Source: Sansalvadorimonas sp965221135 (GTDB taxonomy: Bacteria; Pseudomonadota; Gammaproteobacteria; Pseudomonadales; Endozoicomonadaceae). Taken from it: 64,000 nucleotides of DNA. The notes below the pieces were generated by a model. The model had not been told where the DNA came from and made no database searches. It saw nothing but the letters and a program-made list of their open reading frames with translations. Numbering within the stretch: the stretch's first letter is position 1; each line of letters starts with the position of its first letter. The position numbers were made by a program, and so were the translations under genes. Positions 8,751 through 16,417 of the stretch are shown here, one piece after another. The stretch lies in contig CBDCRZ010000127.1 of NCBI GenBank assembly GCA_965221135.1, positions 62,001-126,000 on the forward strand, in the 5' to 3' direction.

Positions 8751-9401
8751 ATGGATTTTAATATCTCTACACCGTTTTACCTGATACTGCCTCTGGCACT
8801 GATGTCTCTGGTGCCATTTGTGGCCATTCTGGGTACATCATTCCTGAAGCTGGTCGTGGTATTCGGCATTCTTCGAAATGCCACTGGCCTCCAGCAAATC
8901 CCCCCAAATATGGCACTGAACTCACTGGCCATTATATTAACCATTTATATTATGGCGCCGGTGGGCATAGAGTCGTTCAATATTGTGAAAGACCAGCAGG
9001 TCAGCATTAAAGATGATTCCTGGCGGGCCGCCTATGAAAGTGGTGTCGGGCCTTACCGTAAGTTTCTGATCAAAAATACTACCGATCGTGAACGTCGTTT
9101 CTTCCTGAAAACCGCCAGTGCCCTCTGGCCACCCGAATACAAGGAAGAACTGGCTCAGGACAGCCTGATGATTCTGGTGCCGGCTTTTGCCATTGGTGAA
9201 CTGACCAAGGCCTTTCAGGTCGGGTTCCTGCTCTATCTGCCGTTTATTATTATCGATTTGATTGTCTCTAATATTCTACTGGCCATGGGTATGATGATGG
9301 TGTCGCCCATGACCATCTCCCTGCCCTTCAAGCTGTTGCTGTTTGTTCTTCTGGATGGCTGGACCCGGCTGATTCACGGTCTGGTTTTGAGCTATCAATA
9401 G
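8751..9401 (+). CDS. sctR: type III secretion export gate protein SctR
   Basis: A 216-residue membrane protein of the FliP/YscR family. Four hydrophobic segments are visible: near residues 10-30, 55-75, 140-175 and 190-210. Conserved blocks include FLKLVVVFGILRNATGLQQIPPN and AFQVGFLLYLPFIIIDL..SNILLAMGMMM. Five copies make the core of the SctRST export gate in the inner membrane. It has no separate signal peptide, unlike many FliP proteins. Confidence 0.95.
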   Translation: MDFNISTPFYLILPLALMSLVPFVAILGTSFLKLVVVFGILRNATGLQQIPPNMALNSLAIILTIYIMAPVGIESFNIVKDQQVSIKDDSWRAAYESGVGPYRKFLIKNTTDRERRFFLKTASALWPPEYKEELAQDSLMILVPAFAIGELTKAFQVGFLLYLPFIIIDLIVSNILLAMGMMMVSPMTISLPFKLLLFVLLDGWTRLIHGLVLSYQ

Positions 9402-9415
9402 GAGCGCGTAAAAAT

Positions 9416-9679
9416 ATGGTTGAAGCAGAAGTTCTGACAATGACATCCAAGGCGCTGATGTTGACCCTGATACTCTCTATGCCACCCATTATTGCGGCGG
9501 CGGGTGTCGGCCTGCTGGTCAGTCTTGTACAGGCACTCACCCAGATTCAGGAACAAACCCTGCCCTTTGCTTTCAAACTGATTGCGGTGGTGATCAGTAT
9601 CTTTGCCACTGCCCGCTGGATGGGTATTGAAGTGTTTAACTTCGCTCTTGCCATCATGAATTACATTCCGGAAATCTGA
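9416..9679 (+). CDS. sctS: type III secretion export gate protein SctS
   Basis: An 87-residue protein with two hydrophobic hairpins (about residues 14-38 and 50-75), of the FliQ/YscS family. It contains the conserved PPIIAAAGVGLLVSLVQALTQIQEQTL block. Four copies assemble around SctR and SctT to make the export gate. It follows sctR by 14 bases and ends one base before the sctT start codon. Confidence 0.93.
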   Translation: MVEAEVLTMTSKALMLTLILSMPPIIAAAGVGLLVSLVQALTQIQEQTLPFAFKLIAVVISIFATARWMGIEVFNFALAIMNYIPEI

Positions 9680-9680
9680 T

Positions 9681-10475
9681 ATGCCTCCGGAAATGACCGC
9701 CGAAATCAAAAATGTTTTCTTTATCTACTCCATGACCATGGTGCGCATGGCGGCGGCCTTTAATACCCTTCCCATTCTGAACAAGCAGGTCGTTGGCGGA
9801 GCCATGATCCGTAACGGTATTGTGGGCAGCCTGGCGATCTTTCTTTACCCCATGGTAGCCGCACAAGAGCCTGACAGCTCTCCGGGTATGATGATTATCT
9901 TCACGATAATTCTGAAAGAAGTGATGATCGGTATGATGATCGGTTTTCTGGCCACTATCCCCTTCTGGATTATGGAAGCCGCAGGTTTTGTCATTGATAA
10001 CCAGCGGGGTGCTTCGATGGCATCCACCATGAACCCTATGTCAGGGTCGGAAACCTCGCCGATGGGTTTACTGTTCTCCCAGTCCTTTACCTGTATTTAC
10101 CTGATAAGCGGCACCTTTCTGATCTTGTTGGGCAGTCTGTTCCACAGCTATAAGGCCTGGCCGATATTTTCGTTTTACCCGGAACTGAACCAGTCAGCCG
10201 TACTGTTCTTTATGGGGCAGTTCGACACCATTATTACCCTCGCGGTATGGCTTGCCGCACCCATTATGATCTGTATGTTTATTACCGAGTGGGGCATAGC
10301 TCTGATCAGCCGCTCAGCGCCACAGTTGAACGTGTTTATTCTGGCTATGCCTATCAAGAGTGCTGTGGCCGTTGCCATTCTGGTGATCTACATATCAACG
10401 ATTATGACCCTTGCCAAACTTAAATCCGGAAAAATTCCTGACATCATCCAAAATCTTGGCCAGTATTTAATGTAA
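9681..10475 (+). CDS. sctT: type III secretion export gate protein SctT
   Basis: A 264-residue polytopic membrane protein of the FliR/YscT family, with about six hydrophobic segments. It has the family block DNQRGASMASTMNPMSGSETSPMG near residue 110 and an EWGIALISRSAPQLNVF segment near residue 205. One copy joins SctR5 and SctS4 in the export gate. Start ATG 9681 follows the sctS stop by one base, consistent with coupled translation. Confidence 0.95.
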   Translation: MPPEMTAEIKNVFFIYSMTMVRMAAAFNTLPILNKQVVGGAMIRNGIVGSLAIFLYPMVAAQEPDSSPGMMIIFTIILKEVMIGMMIGFLATIPFWIMEAAGFVIDNQRGASMASTMNPMSGSETSPMGLLFSQSFTCIYLISGTFLILLGSLFHSYKAWPIFSFYPELNQSAVLFFMGQFDTIITLAVWLAAPIMICMFITEWGIALISRSAPQLNVFILAMPIKSAVAVAILVIYISTIMTLAKLKSGKIPDIIQNLGQYLM

Positions 10476-10510
10476 GTCTTCATAAATATCAGGCTCTGGA
10501 CAGCTAAACG

Positions 10511-11560
10511 ATGAGCGGCGAAAAAACAGAACAACCCACCCCGAAAAAACTCCGCGATGCCCGCAAGAAAGGTCAGGTTGCGAAAAGCAAAGAGGTCTCA
10601 TCTACTGCGGGTATTATCGCGGTAGTGGTGATTATCTGGGCTCTGAGCGACTGGTATGTGCAGATGTTTCAGGAGTTACTGCTCTACCCCGCAGAATTTT
10701 ATGAAATGGATTTTCGCGTTGCCCTCAAAGCTGTCTCTCTTGGCCTGCTGTCAAAGGCCCTGTTAATGATTGCACCGCTGGTGATTGCCTCAGCTTTTGC
10801 TGCTATCGCTGGTAATGTGGTGCAGTTTGGTATGCTGCTGGCCTTTGAACCGATCAAGCCAGATATAAAAAAGATCAACCCGATTCAGGGTGCCAAGAAG
10901 ATTTTCTCCATCAAAAACGTGGTGGAGCTGTTTAAATCCATTATTAAGATCTTCTTCCTGTCTCTGGTTATTTATCATGTAATCCGCGGCAGCCTGGGTG
11001 AGTTAATCAACCTGCCCTGGTGTGGATCATCCTGCATCCTTCCGGTACTTGGTTCCCTGATGCAAAAGCTGATGCTGTTTGCCATTGTGGCCTTTATGGT
11101 GATTGCCATCCTCGACTTTATGTTCGAGAAGTACCAGTTCACCAAAGAGCAGAAGATGACCAAGGATGAGGTCAAACGGGAATACAAGGAGATGGAAGGC
11201 AACCAGGAGATTAAAGGTAAGCGGAAGCAGCTGCACCAGGAACTCATCAATTCAGAAGACAATGTTGCTGAATCTGACGTCGTGATTAAAAACCCAACCC
11301 ACCTTGCCGTCGGTCTGCATTATGACAAGTCCTCTACACCTCTCCCCATGATTACCTGTTTGGGAAAACGTAATCAGGCCCAGTTTATTATCAAGGTGGC
11401 TGAACGACATAATATTCCAGTGATGGAAAATGTACCCCTCGCCCATGCCCTCTACAGTCAGACGTCTGTGAATGACTATATTCCCAGTGAGCTTATCAGC
11501 CCTGTGGCAGAAGTGTTCCGCTGGGTACAGCAGATGAAACAGGATCAATCACCCGAGTAA
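10511..11560 (+). CDS. sctU: type III secretion autoprotease/substrate switch SctU
   Basis: A 349-residue FlhB/YscU homologue. It starts with the conserved SGEKTEQPTPKKLRDARKKGQVAKSKE, has four membrane segments to about residue 210, and then a cytoplasmic domain with the autocleavage motif N261-P-T-H264. Cleavage between Asn and Pro switches export from needle subunits to later substrates. It is the last gene of the sctN-U run; the next gene downstream is on the opposite strand. Confidence 0.95.
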   Translation: MSGEKTEQPTPKKLRDARKKGQVAKSKEVSSTAGIIAVVVIIWALSDWYVQMFQELLLYPAEFYEMDFRVALKAVSLGLLSKALLMIAPLVIASAFAAIAGNVVQFGMLLAFEPIKPDIKKINPIQGAKKIFSIKNVVELFKSIIKIFFLSLVIYHVIRGSLGELINLPWCGSSCILPVLGSLMQKLMLFAIVAFMVIAILDFMFEKYQFTKEQKMTKDEVKREYKEMEGNQEIKGKRKQLHQELINSEDNVAESDVVIKNPTHLAVGLHYDKSSTPLPMITCLGKRNQAQFIIKVAERHNIPVMENVPLAHALYSQTSVNDYIPSELISPVAEVFRWVQQMKQDQSPE

Positions 11561-11704
11561 CACTTTGCTTACCTATAGATCATTAAGCAAATAGCCCTGA
11601 GAAAACGTTACGAAAATTTGAAAGGCCGTTTAATGAATACAGCCCGAAGCCACAATGGGGGATGACTCACATTGACAGGCCTTCCTTTCAAGAAATTGCA
11701 GCCA

Positions 11705-11731
11705 ACACTCTGACAGAAACTGTCAGAGTGT
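11705..11731. terminator. 12-bp perfect hairpin between sctU and the convergent RING gene
   Basis: ACACTCTGACAG (11705-11716) and CTGTCAGAGTGT (11720-11731) are exact complements with a 3-base AAA loop. It lies where the T3SS operon and the minus-strand gene converge, so it may stop transcription from both sides, though neither side has a long T-run. Confidence 0.55.
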
Positions 11732-11753
11732 CTGACTCAACGATGTACTTCCT

Positions 11754-12614
11754 TTATTGATGATCAAAATGTGGATTTTGCCAGCGATATCCTGGAGATA
11801 ATCCATCCGGATCTAGTCCATCCGGATCTAGTCCATCCGGGTCAGGCCACGGCACCTCCGGACTAAACCCAGGCGGCCTTACCGGATCATATCTTGGTCT
11901 TGGCGTAGCCAAACCTGGCCCGTACGGACTACCAGAAAAAGGCGAGGGATCGGGAACAGGACTTAGGAAAGGATCACCATAAGGTTGTAAGAAAGGAGGC
12001 AGCCTCCCCCCTGGAGGTTGTAAGAAAGGAGGCCGCCACCTACTTGGAAGATCATGGTTCACAGGTCTAGGAGGTGAAATTGGCGCTGTTGGGGCAAATC
12101 CGGGCTCCGGTGACCTTGCCCGGGCTTCAGAGGAAGATTGCGCATCAGTTTTAGGCAATGAAGGTATTTCTTCTTCAGGCTTCACCGAAGGATGGGTTGT
12201 CCTCATATGATCATCCATCTTCTCAAAAGCTTCTTTAACGTCGCAATGTAGACACGCGGCTGTAACCCCTGCCAGCAAATTATTGGTAGCCCTTGTGGGT
12301 TCCACAGTTATGAAGTCCTTTTTACACGAATGACAAATATTCTTCTCAGGTAACTTGCTACTTCTTATGAAACACCGTTTGCACAAGGTGTGCTGTGATC
12401 CGCAATTCGCATTGTAGGTGGACTCATACACATTCAAGCAGGGAGCGCATTCAGCATACTGGAGAAGCTGTTGGCTAATGTCTGAGTCTGGGAGAAGACT
12501 AACGGCGTGACCGTTTTTGGTAATACCATCATATTTTGGCTTTTTGGGTATTCCAGTAGTTATTGGCGAGCCCTGTGGTCGAGCGACTGGGAAGCTGGGT
12601 TGATTACTATTCAT
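11754..12614 (-). CDS. RING-type zinc-finger protein with Pro-rich tail (candidate secreted effector)
   Basis: A 286-residue protein, AAGGA upstream of ATG 12614. A RING-like cross-brace pattern is visible: C56-x2-C59, C71-x3-H75-x2-C78-x2-C81, C94-x2-C97. A second metal site follows, C121-x2-C124 with H136 and H141, resembling a TRAF-type finger. Residues 145-286 are Pro/Ser/Gly-rich and low in complexity, with PFLQP and DPDGL repeats. RING domains recruit E2 ubiquitin-conjugating enzymes in eukaryotes, so a bacterial copy beside a T3SS operon suggests an effector acting in a host cell. That role is inference. It shares architecture with the gene at 61648. Confidence 0.7.
   Translation of the reverse strand: MNSNQPSFPVARPQGSPITTGIPKKPKYDGITKNGHAVSLLPDSDISQQLLQYAECAPCLNVYESTYNANCGSQHTLCKRCFIRSSKLPEKNICHSCKKDFITVEPTRATNNLLAGVTAACLHCDVKEAFEKMDDHMRTTHPSVKPEEEIPSLPKTDAQSSSEARARSPEPGFAPTAPISPPRPVNHDLPSRWRPPFLQPPGGRLPPFLQPYGDPFLSPVPDPSPFSGSPYGPGLATPRPRYDPVRPPGFSPEVPWPDPDGLDPDGLDPDGLSPGYRWQNPHFDHQ
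11801..11841. repeat. 15-bp tandem repeat in the tail of the RING gene
   Basis: The unit ATCCATCCGGATCTAGT-like (15-bp period) occurs almost three times and encodes the DPDGL repeats near the C-terminus. The copies are nearly identical at DNA level, indicating recent slippage expansion. Confidence 0.8.
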
Positions 12615-13529
12615 TCAGTGAATTCCTTGAGGTCGTATTGATGACAGGAGGTAAGACCAGCAAGGAGAAGATAAGTTTTTGAAGGTGACAATCTTGTCTG
12701 AAATTATAACAACCCTCCTTTAGCAGCTTTTATAGATAGCCAGGCTCCAGGCCGCGTGTTCAATTGGCAGAGCCGATGTATTTTACTTCAAAACCAATAG
12801 TTTTCAGAAACCACTGAAGAATAGGGCTTTATGGCGAGACAGAAAAAGTGCCGAATGCCAACATCTATCGTATCCGGGGCTACTGTCCTTTTGTAACTTT
12901 TTGTACTTTTGTAAATAGTCTGTACCTCGAAGGTATATCCCACTGTGTTGTGGCAGCTGAGTAAGTCGTTTCTGGTATTTTCCATGTGCACAGATATGTT
13001 GGCGTTAACAGAGTCTGCTCAGTCTTCTTTTGTCGGGCCAAATTCCGAAAGTTCTTTGAGCACAAATGTTTTGAAAATGTCAGCGCCGTATATAAAGGCC
13101 ATATAGGCGACCACGTCATAACTACCACAGTAATCGTATTTATACGGATAAACTCACTTCGCCCTTCACTATAACCTACGCGCCTTCACGGTTTTACGCC
13201 CCGCAGAAACAGAAATGCAGAGCGACAACGGAAGAATCGCTAAACAAGAAACCGCATATTAGTAGTCCTCACGTATCGAAAGCACCTGAGACTATTGCAT
13301 CCAGAGAAAGCACACATTTACCTGTGTGCCCCATGAGGGGCTTTTGTAAGGAACTTTCAGGTTTTCTTACGCATAGACCACAAACCAGCACAGCATACTG
13401 CGGTGCATTCGTTTGTGGTTTGCTGATTCTGCTGCCAGCGGCTATAAAACTGACATTGAATTTACGAGGGGGTGCAGGAGGCGAGATCTTCCACTGCATC
13501 CAAAATCTGTAAGCTGTACCGGAGCCATC
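12615..13529. other. gene-poor stretch between the RING gene and the FixJ-like regulator
   Basis: About 900 bases with no reading frame I can support; all candidates are short, lack a ribosome-binding site and have atypical composition. It holds a TATAAT-like box on the minus strand (12703-12708), which may serve the RING gene, and a plus-strand terminator-like hairpin at 13328. Confidence 0.5.
13328..13345 (+). terminator. terminator-like hairpin with no gene upstream
   Basis: GCCCC (13328-13332), loop ATGA, GGGGC (13337-13341), then TTTT. A CACAC/GTGTG pair flanks it upstream. It faces the plus strand, yet no plus-strand gene precedes it, so it may end a small RNA or act in the leader of the downstream regulator. 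Confidence 0.5.
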
Positions 13530-14168
13530 ATGCAACAACAGGAACCCACTGTATTTATCATCGACGATGATGAGGCAGTACGCGACTCTCTCAAAATGCT
13601 GATGAATTCTGTCGGTCAGAAAGTTGAAGTCTTTGCGTCCCCTGCAGATTTCCTTGAAGCCTACGACGAAAACAGACCTGGCTGTATTGTTCTCGACATC
13701 AGAATGCCTGGTATGAGTGGTCTGGAGCTTCAGAGCAAACTGAACGACATGCACTGCATCCTGCCTATCATCTTTATCACTGGTCACGGCGATGTGCCTA
13801 TGGCTGTACAGGCGATCAAAGACGGCGCGATGAACTTTATCCAGAAGCCTTTCCGCGACCAGGAACTACTGGACCTGATCAACGACGCACTGAAACTGGA
13901 CACCCAGCAACGTGCCGAGCTGTTGGAACACAAAGAAATTTTGCGTCGCCTGTCTACCCTGACTGAGCGTGAGCGTGAAGTTCTGCACCACGTTGTAGAA
14001 GGTAAGGCCAATAAGGTTATTGCTGCCGACATTAACCTGAGCCAGCGTACCGTTGAGATTCATCGCTCCCGTGTAATGGAAAAGATGGGCACCAAGTCTC
14101 TGGCCCACCTGGTTCGTCAGGTTATGCAGGTGAAAGATCACCTGAAAGAAGATTTCCGCTTTAAATAA
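13530..14168 (+). CDS. FixJ/NarL-type two-component response regulator
   Basis: A 212-residue protein from ATG 13530 (CGGAG just upstream). Residues 5-120 are a receiver domain with the acidic pair at D12-D14, phospho-acceptor D56 (VLDIRMPG), the switch Thr in FITGHGD and the Lys in QKPF. Residues ~140-205 are a LuxR-type helix-turn-helix (LTEREREVLHHVVEGKANKVIAADINLSQRTVEIH is the recognisable stretch, split by the turn). No sensor kinase gene is adjacent, so it is an orphan regulator within the window. It lies among candidate effector genes and 2 kb from the T3SS operon; control of either is only a possibility. Confidence 0.9.
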   Translation: MQQQEPTVFIIDDDEAVRDSLKMLMNSVGQKVEVFASPADFLEAYDENRPGCIVLDIRMPGMSGLELQSKLNDMHCILPIIFITGHGDVPMAVQAIKDGAMNFIQKPFRDQELLDLINDALKLDTQQRAELLEHKEILRRLSTLTEREREVLHHVVEGKANKVIAADINLSQRTVEIHRSRVMEKMGTKSLAHLVRQVMQVKDHLKEDFRFK

Positions 14169-14214
14169 TAATTGCAGAATAACCTACCGCTTTTACGTTT
14201 TTGCTTTAAAACAT

Positions 14215-14243
14215 TGGCGCCTGTTGGAACACTCCAGGCGCCA
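14215..14243 (+). terminator. 9-bp stem-loop after the response regulator gene
   Basis: TGGCGCCTG (14215-14223) pairs with CAGGCGCCA (14235-14243). There is no T-run, so termination here would be weak or factor-dependent. Confidence 0.45.
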
Positions 14244-14284
14244 GCCGCATCTACGTCCCTTCCAGCTCTTTTCGAGGATGCAGA

Positions 14285-15682
14285 TTGAAACGATTGAATG
14301 CCTATCTGTTGCTTGTCCTCACTCTCGTTGGGACTGGATCTTATGCAGGATGGTGGAAAGAGCTTGGTAACTGTCTGCCATGGAACACTCACCATCCAAT
14401 AGACTGCCCAATAAGAAAGGATTCATCGTTCGATTCAACCATGCCTGATCCGGCATTGAACTTGATGTACCAGCATAGCCCCCGGTTTCCCCGTGTACTG
14501 AATCGCTATCACAGTTGCCCAGCTGCTGTAGGGGCGACAAAGAGTGAATCGGTAATCCCTGATGAAACGACAATGCCTGATGGAACGACATTACCTGATG
14601 AAACAACATTACCTGATGGAACGGCATTGCCTGATGGAACGGCATTGCCTGATGAAACGGCATTGCCTGATGAAACGGCATTGCCTGATGGTGTGCTCCA
14701 CAGTTTGAAGACGCTTGGTTTGAACGGTGAAGAAGAGGTGCTGGAAAAGCCACCCCGTCTGGCAGTAGGCGATTTGCTTATTTTTGGCAGCACCAGCGCA
14801 ATTGGCCAGGTGGTTATCAAGGCAACAAGCGGGGAAGAGGCTTTCCCTATGGGGCATGTTGCCATGGTTATTTCGGTGGCCAACGTTGAAAACCCGACAC
14901 CCAACGATATCATCCTTCTAACGGCAGAATGGGAAGGTGGCCTCACCTTAACCCTCAGAGCGGTTATGGAAAATTACCGTAACGATTATCTTGAAACATG
15001 GGTTGTCCCAATGCATCGAAGCTTAAAGGATGACCAGCTTTCCGAACTGCTTTATCAAGCCATTTACCAGGAAGAAAATACCGATGCTTACAATCTGACA
15101 GGGCTTGCAAGGGGAGTTACCAAGAAGATTCTTGGTATGAGGGTGCCCGGCCCGAGCAATGAGGATGGCACCATGGTGTTTTGCTCCCAGGTCATTATTC
15201 GTGCCCTACAGGATTCAGGGTTGCTGAGAAGAGACCTGAAGGGGTCAGAGATGGCGACGAGTTTTATGCCGTACCTGTTAGATCCTGCTGGAGAATATCT
15301 GTTTTCAGAACATGCGTGGCATATCCACGAATTTTATCCGAATTATTACCCTGAGTATGAAGGAAGCAGCTCCCTGAAAGCCCGTTCGGGAATTTTTGAA
15401 AGGGTATTAATGAAAACCTATGTAGCCAATGCTCGATCCGAAAGCTTCAAAAAATTAATTCATATGGGAGCCAATGTAACCGGTAGCCTTTCAAGAGAAA
15501 TGGCAAACCTGTCATGGTATCGAAACACCCAGAAAAGCCTTCCCAGATCATTGAGGCTCAACAACGTAGAGAAAGGCGACCCCATAAAAAGCACGGGGCG
15601 ACCTACCGAGCTACATAAAGCCACTCCTCATAGCAATCGGCGACAATTCGTAAAAACGAGACAAGCCTATGAAAATGTCTAG
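14285..15682 (+). CDS. secreted permuted papain-like (YiiX/NlpC-P60-type) protein with hexapeptide repeats
   Basis: A 465-residue protein beginning with a signal peptide (MKRLNAYLLLVLTLVGTGSYA). Residues 91-136 are eight tandem hexapeptides of the type LPDETA/LPDGTA. A catalytic-looking domain follows at about 155-310: GDLLIFGS, then H191 in GHVAMVI, an acidic TAEWEGG strand, and C300 in FCSQVI. The His-before-Cys order is that of circularly permuted papain-like enzymes (YiiX, G6R type), which act on amide or thioester bonds. Residues 360-465 are basic and Ser-rich with no recognised fold. Export is by Sec. Target (peptidoglycan, lipid or host protein) is unknown. Confidence 0.75.
   Translation: MKRLNAYLLLVLTLVGTGSYAGWWKELGNCLPWNTHHPIDCPIRKDSSFDSTMPDPALNLMYQHSPRFPRVLNRYHSCPAAVGATKSESVIPDETTMPDGTTLPDETTLPDGTALPDGTALPDETALPDETALPDGVLHSLKTLGLNGEEEVLEKPPRLAVGDLLIFGSTSAIGQVVIKATSGEEAFPMGHVAMVISVANVENPTPNDIILLTAEWEGGLTLTLRAVMENYRNDYLETWVVPMHRSLKDDQLSELLYQAIYQEENTDAYNLTGLARGVTKKILGMRVPGPSNEDGTMVFCSQVIIRALQDSGLLRRDLKGSEMATSFMPYLLDPAGEYLFSEHAWHIHEFYPNYYPEYEGSSSLKARSGIFERVLMKTYVANARSESFKKLIHMGANVTGSLSREMANLSWYRNTQKSLPRSLRLNNVEKGDPIKSTGRPTELHKATPHSNRRQFVKTRQAYENV
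14555..14692 (+). repeat. 18-bp tandem repeat (7.7 copies) encoding PDET/PDGT hexapeptides
   Basis: Seven full units of 18 bases and a partial one, coding (I/M/L)PD(E/G)T(T/A). The last five units are almost identical at DNA level, so copy number probably varies between strains. It forms a spacer between the signal peptide region and the papain-like domain. Confidence 0.9.
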
Positions 15683-16003
15683 TGAGGGTGCCCCACCAGC
15701 TAACCTGAGCTGCCTTCACAATTTTTCCGGAGAACGGCGTGTGCACAGAATCACAGCCAGCGACATATCTCCCTTACGCATTAACTGTTAGCGAGCTTTT
15801 TGAGTCCATCCTGCTTGAAACATCCGTGTCAGAATTAGTCACTTCTCACACTGCTCTGGGTAGAAGCAACAATGGCTAACACACCCTATCAAAAACTATG
15901 ATGAGGACTTTGGCCTGCCCGGCAAAAAGGACTGCCTGTTACACCCACGTCTATTAACGACAGACGCAACAAGCAGAACAACTATTACAGCCATGGTGTT
16001 TCA
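15683..16003. other. intergenic stretch without recognisable features
   Basis: I see no supported reading frame, clear terminator or promoter between the papain-like gene and the receiver-domain gene. Confidence 0.4.
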
Positions 16004-16381
16004 ATGGACAATGTTAAAGCAGCCTGCATCTTTCTGATTGGAAGTGACCAGACAACCACTCATGCCATCAACTCCCTCTGCGAACAGAAGAAGCTGATGA
16101 CACAGTGCTTTCACACCTGGGATGAACTGAATACCAAAATTCGCTCCCGGACACCGGCCTGCGTGATCGTCTCGGACTGTCTGGGTGAACAGCATCACCA
16201 GCCGGAAAAGATCACTTATATGTCCCAAAACCTGCATGTACCAGTGATTGTTCTGGGACGTCAGCACAACCTCCCGAGTGCAGTAGCCTCTATCCAGGCA
16301 GGGGCCATGGATTATATTGAGAAACCCGCCATTATCGGCCGACTGTCTCAACATATCTCCAATCTGGTTGGCACACAGTAA
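16004..16381 (+). CDS. single-domain receiver (CheY-like) protein
   Basis: A 125-residue protein made of one receiver-like domain and no output domain. D58 (VIVSDCLG) sits where the phospho-acceptor should be, and GAMDYIEKP near residue 100-108 is a typical alpha4-beta5 segment with the conserved Lys. The acidic pair near residue 12 is poorly kept (LIGSD), so phosphorylation may be impaired. The start codon lacks a clear ribosome-binding site. No kinase is adjacent. It converges on sbcB. It may be a phospho-relay shuttle or a degenerate regulator. Confidence 0.7.
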   Translation: MDNVKAACIFLIGSDQTTTHAINSLCEQKKLMTQCFHTWDELNTKIRSRTPACVIVSDCLGEQHHQPEKITYMSQNLHVPVIVLGRQHNLPSAVASIQAGAMDYIEKPAIIGRLSQHISNLVGTQ

Positions 16382-16417
16382 TTGGCATGCTGTACACACT
16401 TAAAGCCTTGTACTGAC

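Noticed and set aside
12788..13174. Short frames in the gene-poor stretch
   Set aside because: Short, overlapping on both strands, no initiation signal and no family resemblance.
14555..14692. CRISPR-like array
   Set aside because: The 18-base units are contiguous without spacers and encode hexapeptides in frame; the same holds for the repeats at 45455-45679 and 60029-60148.
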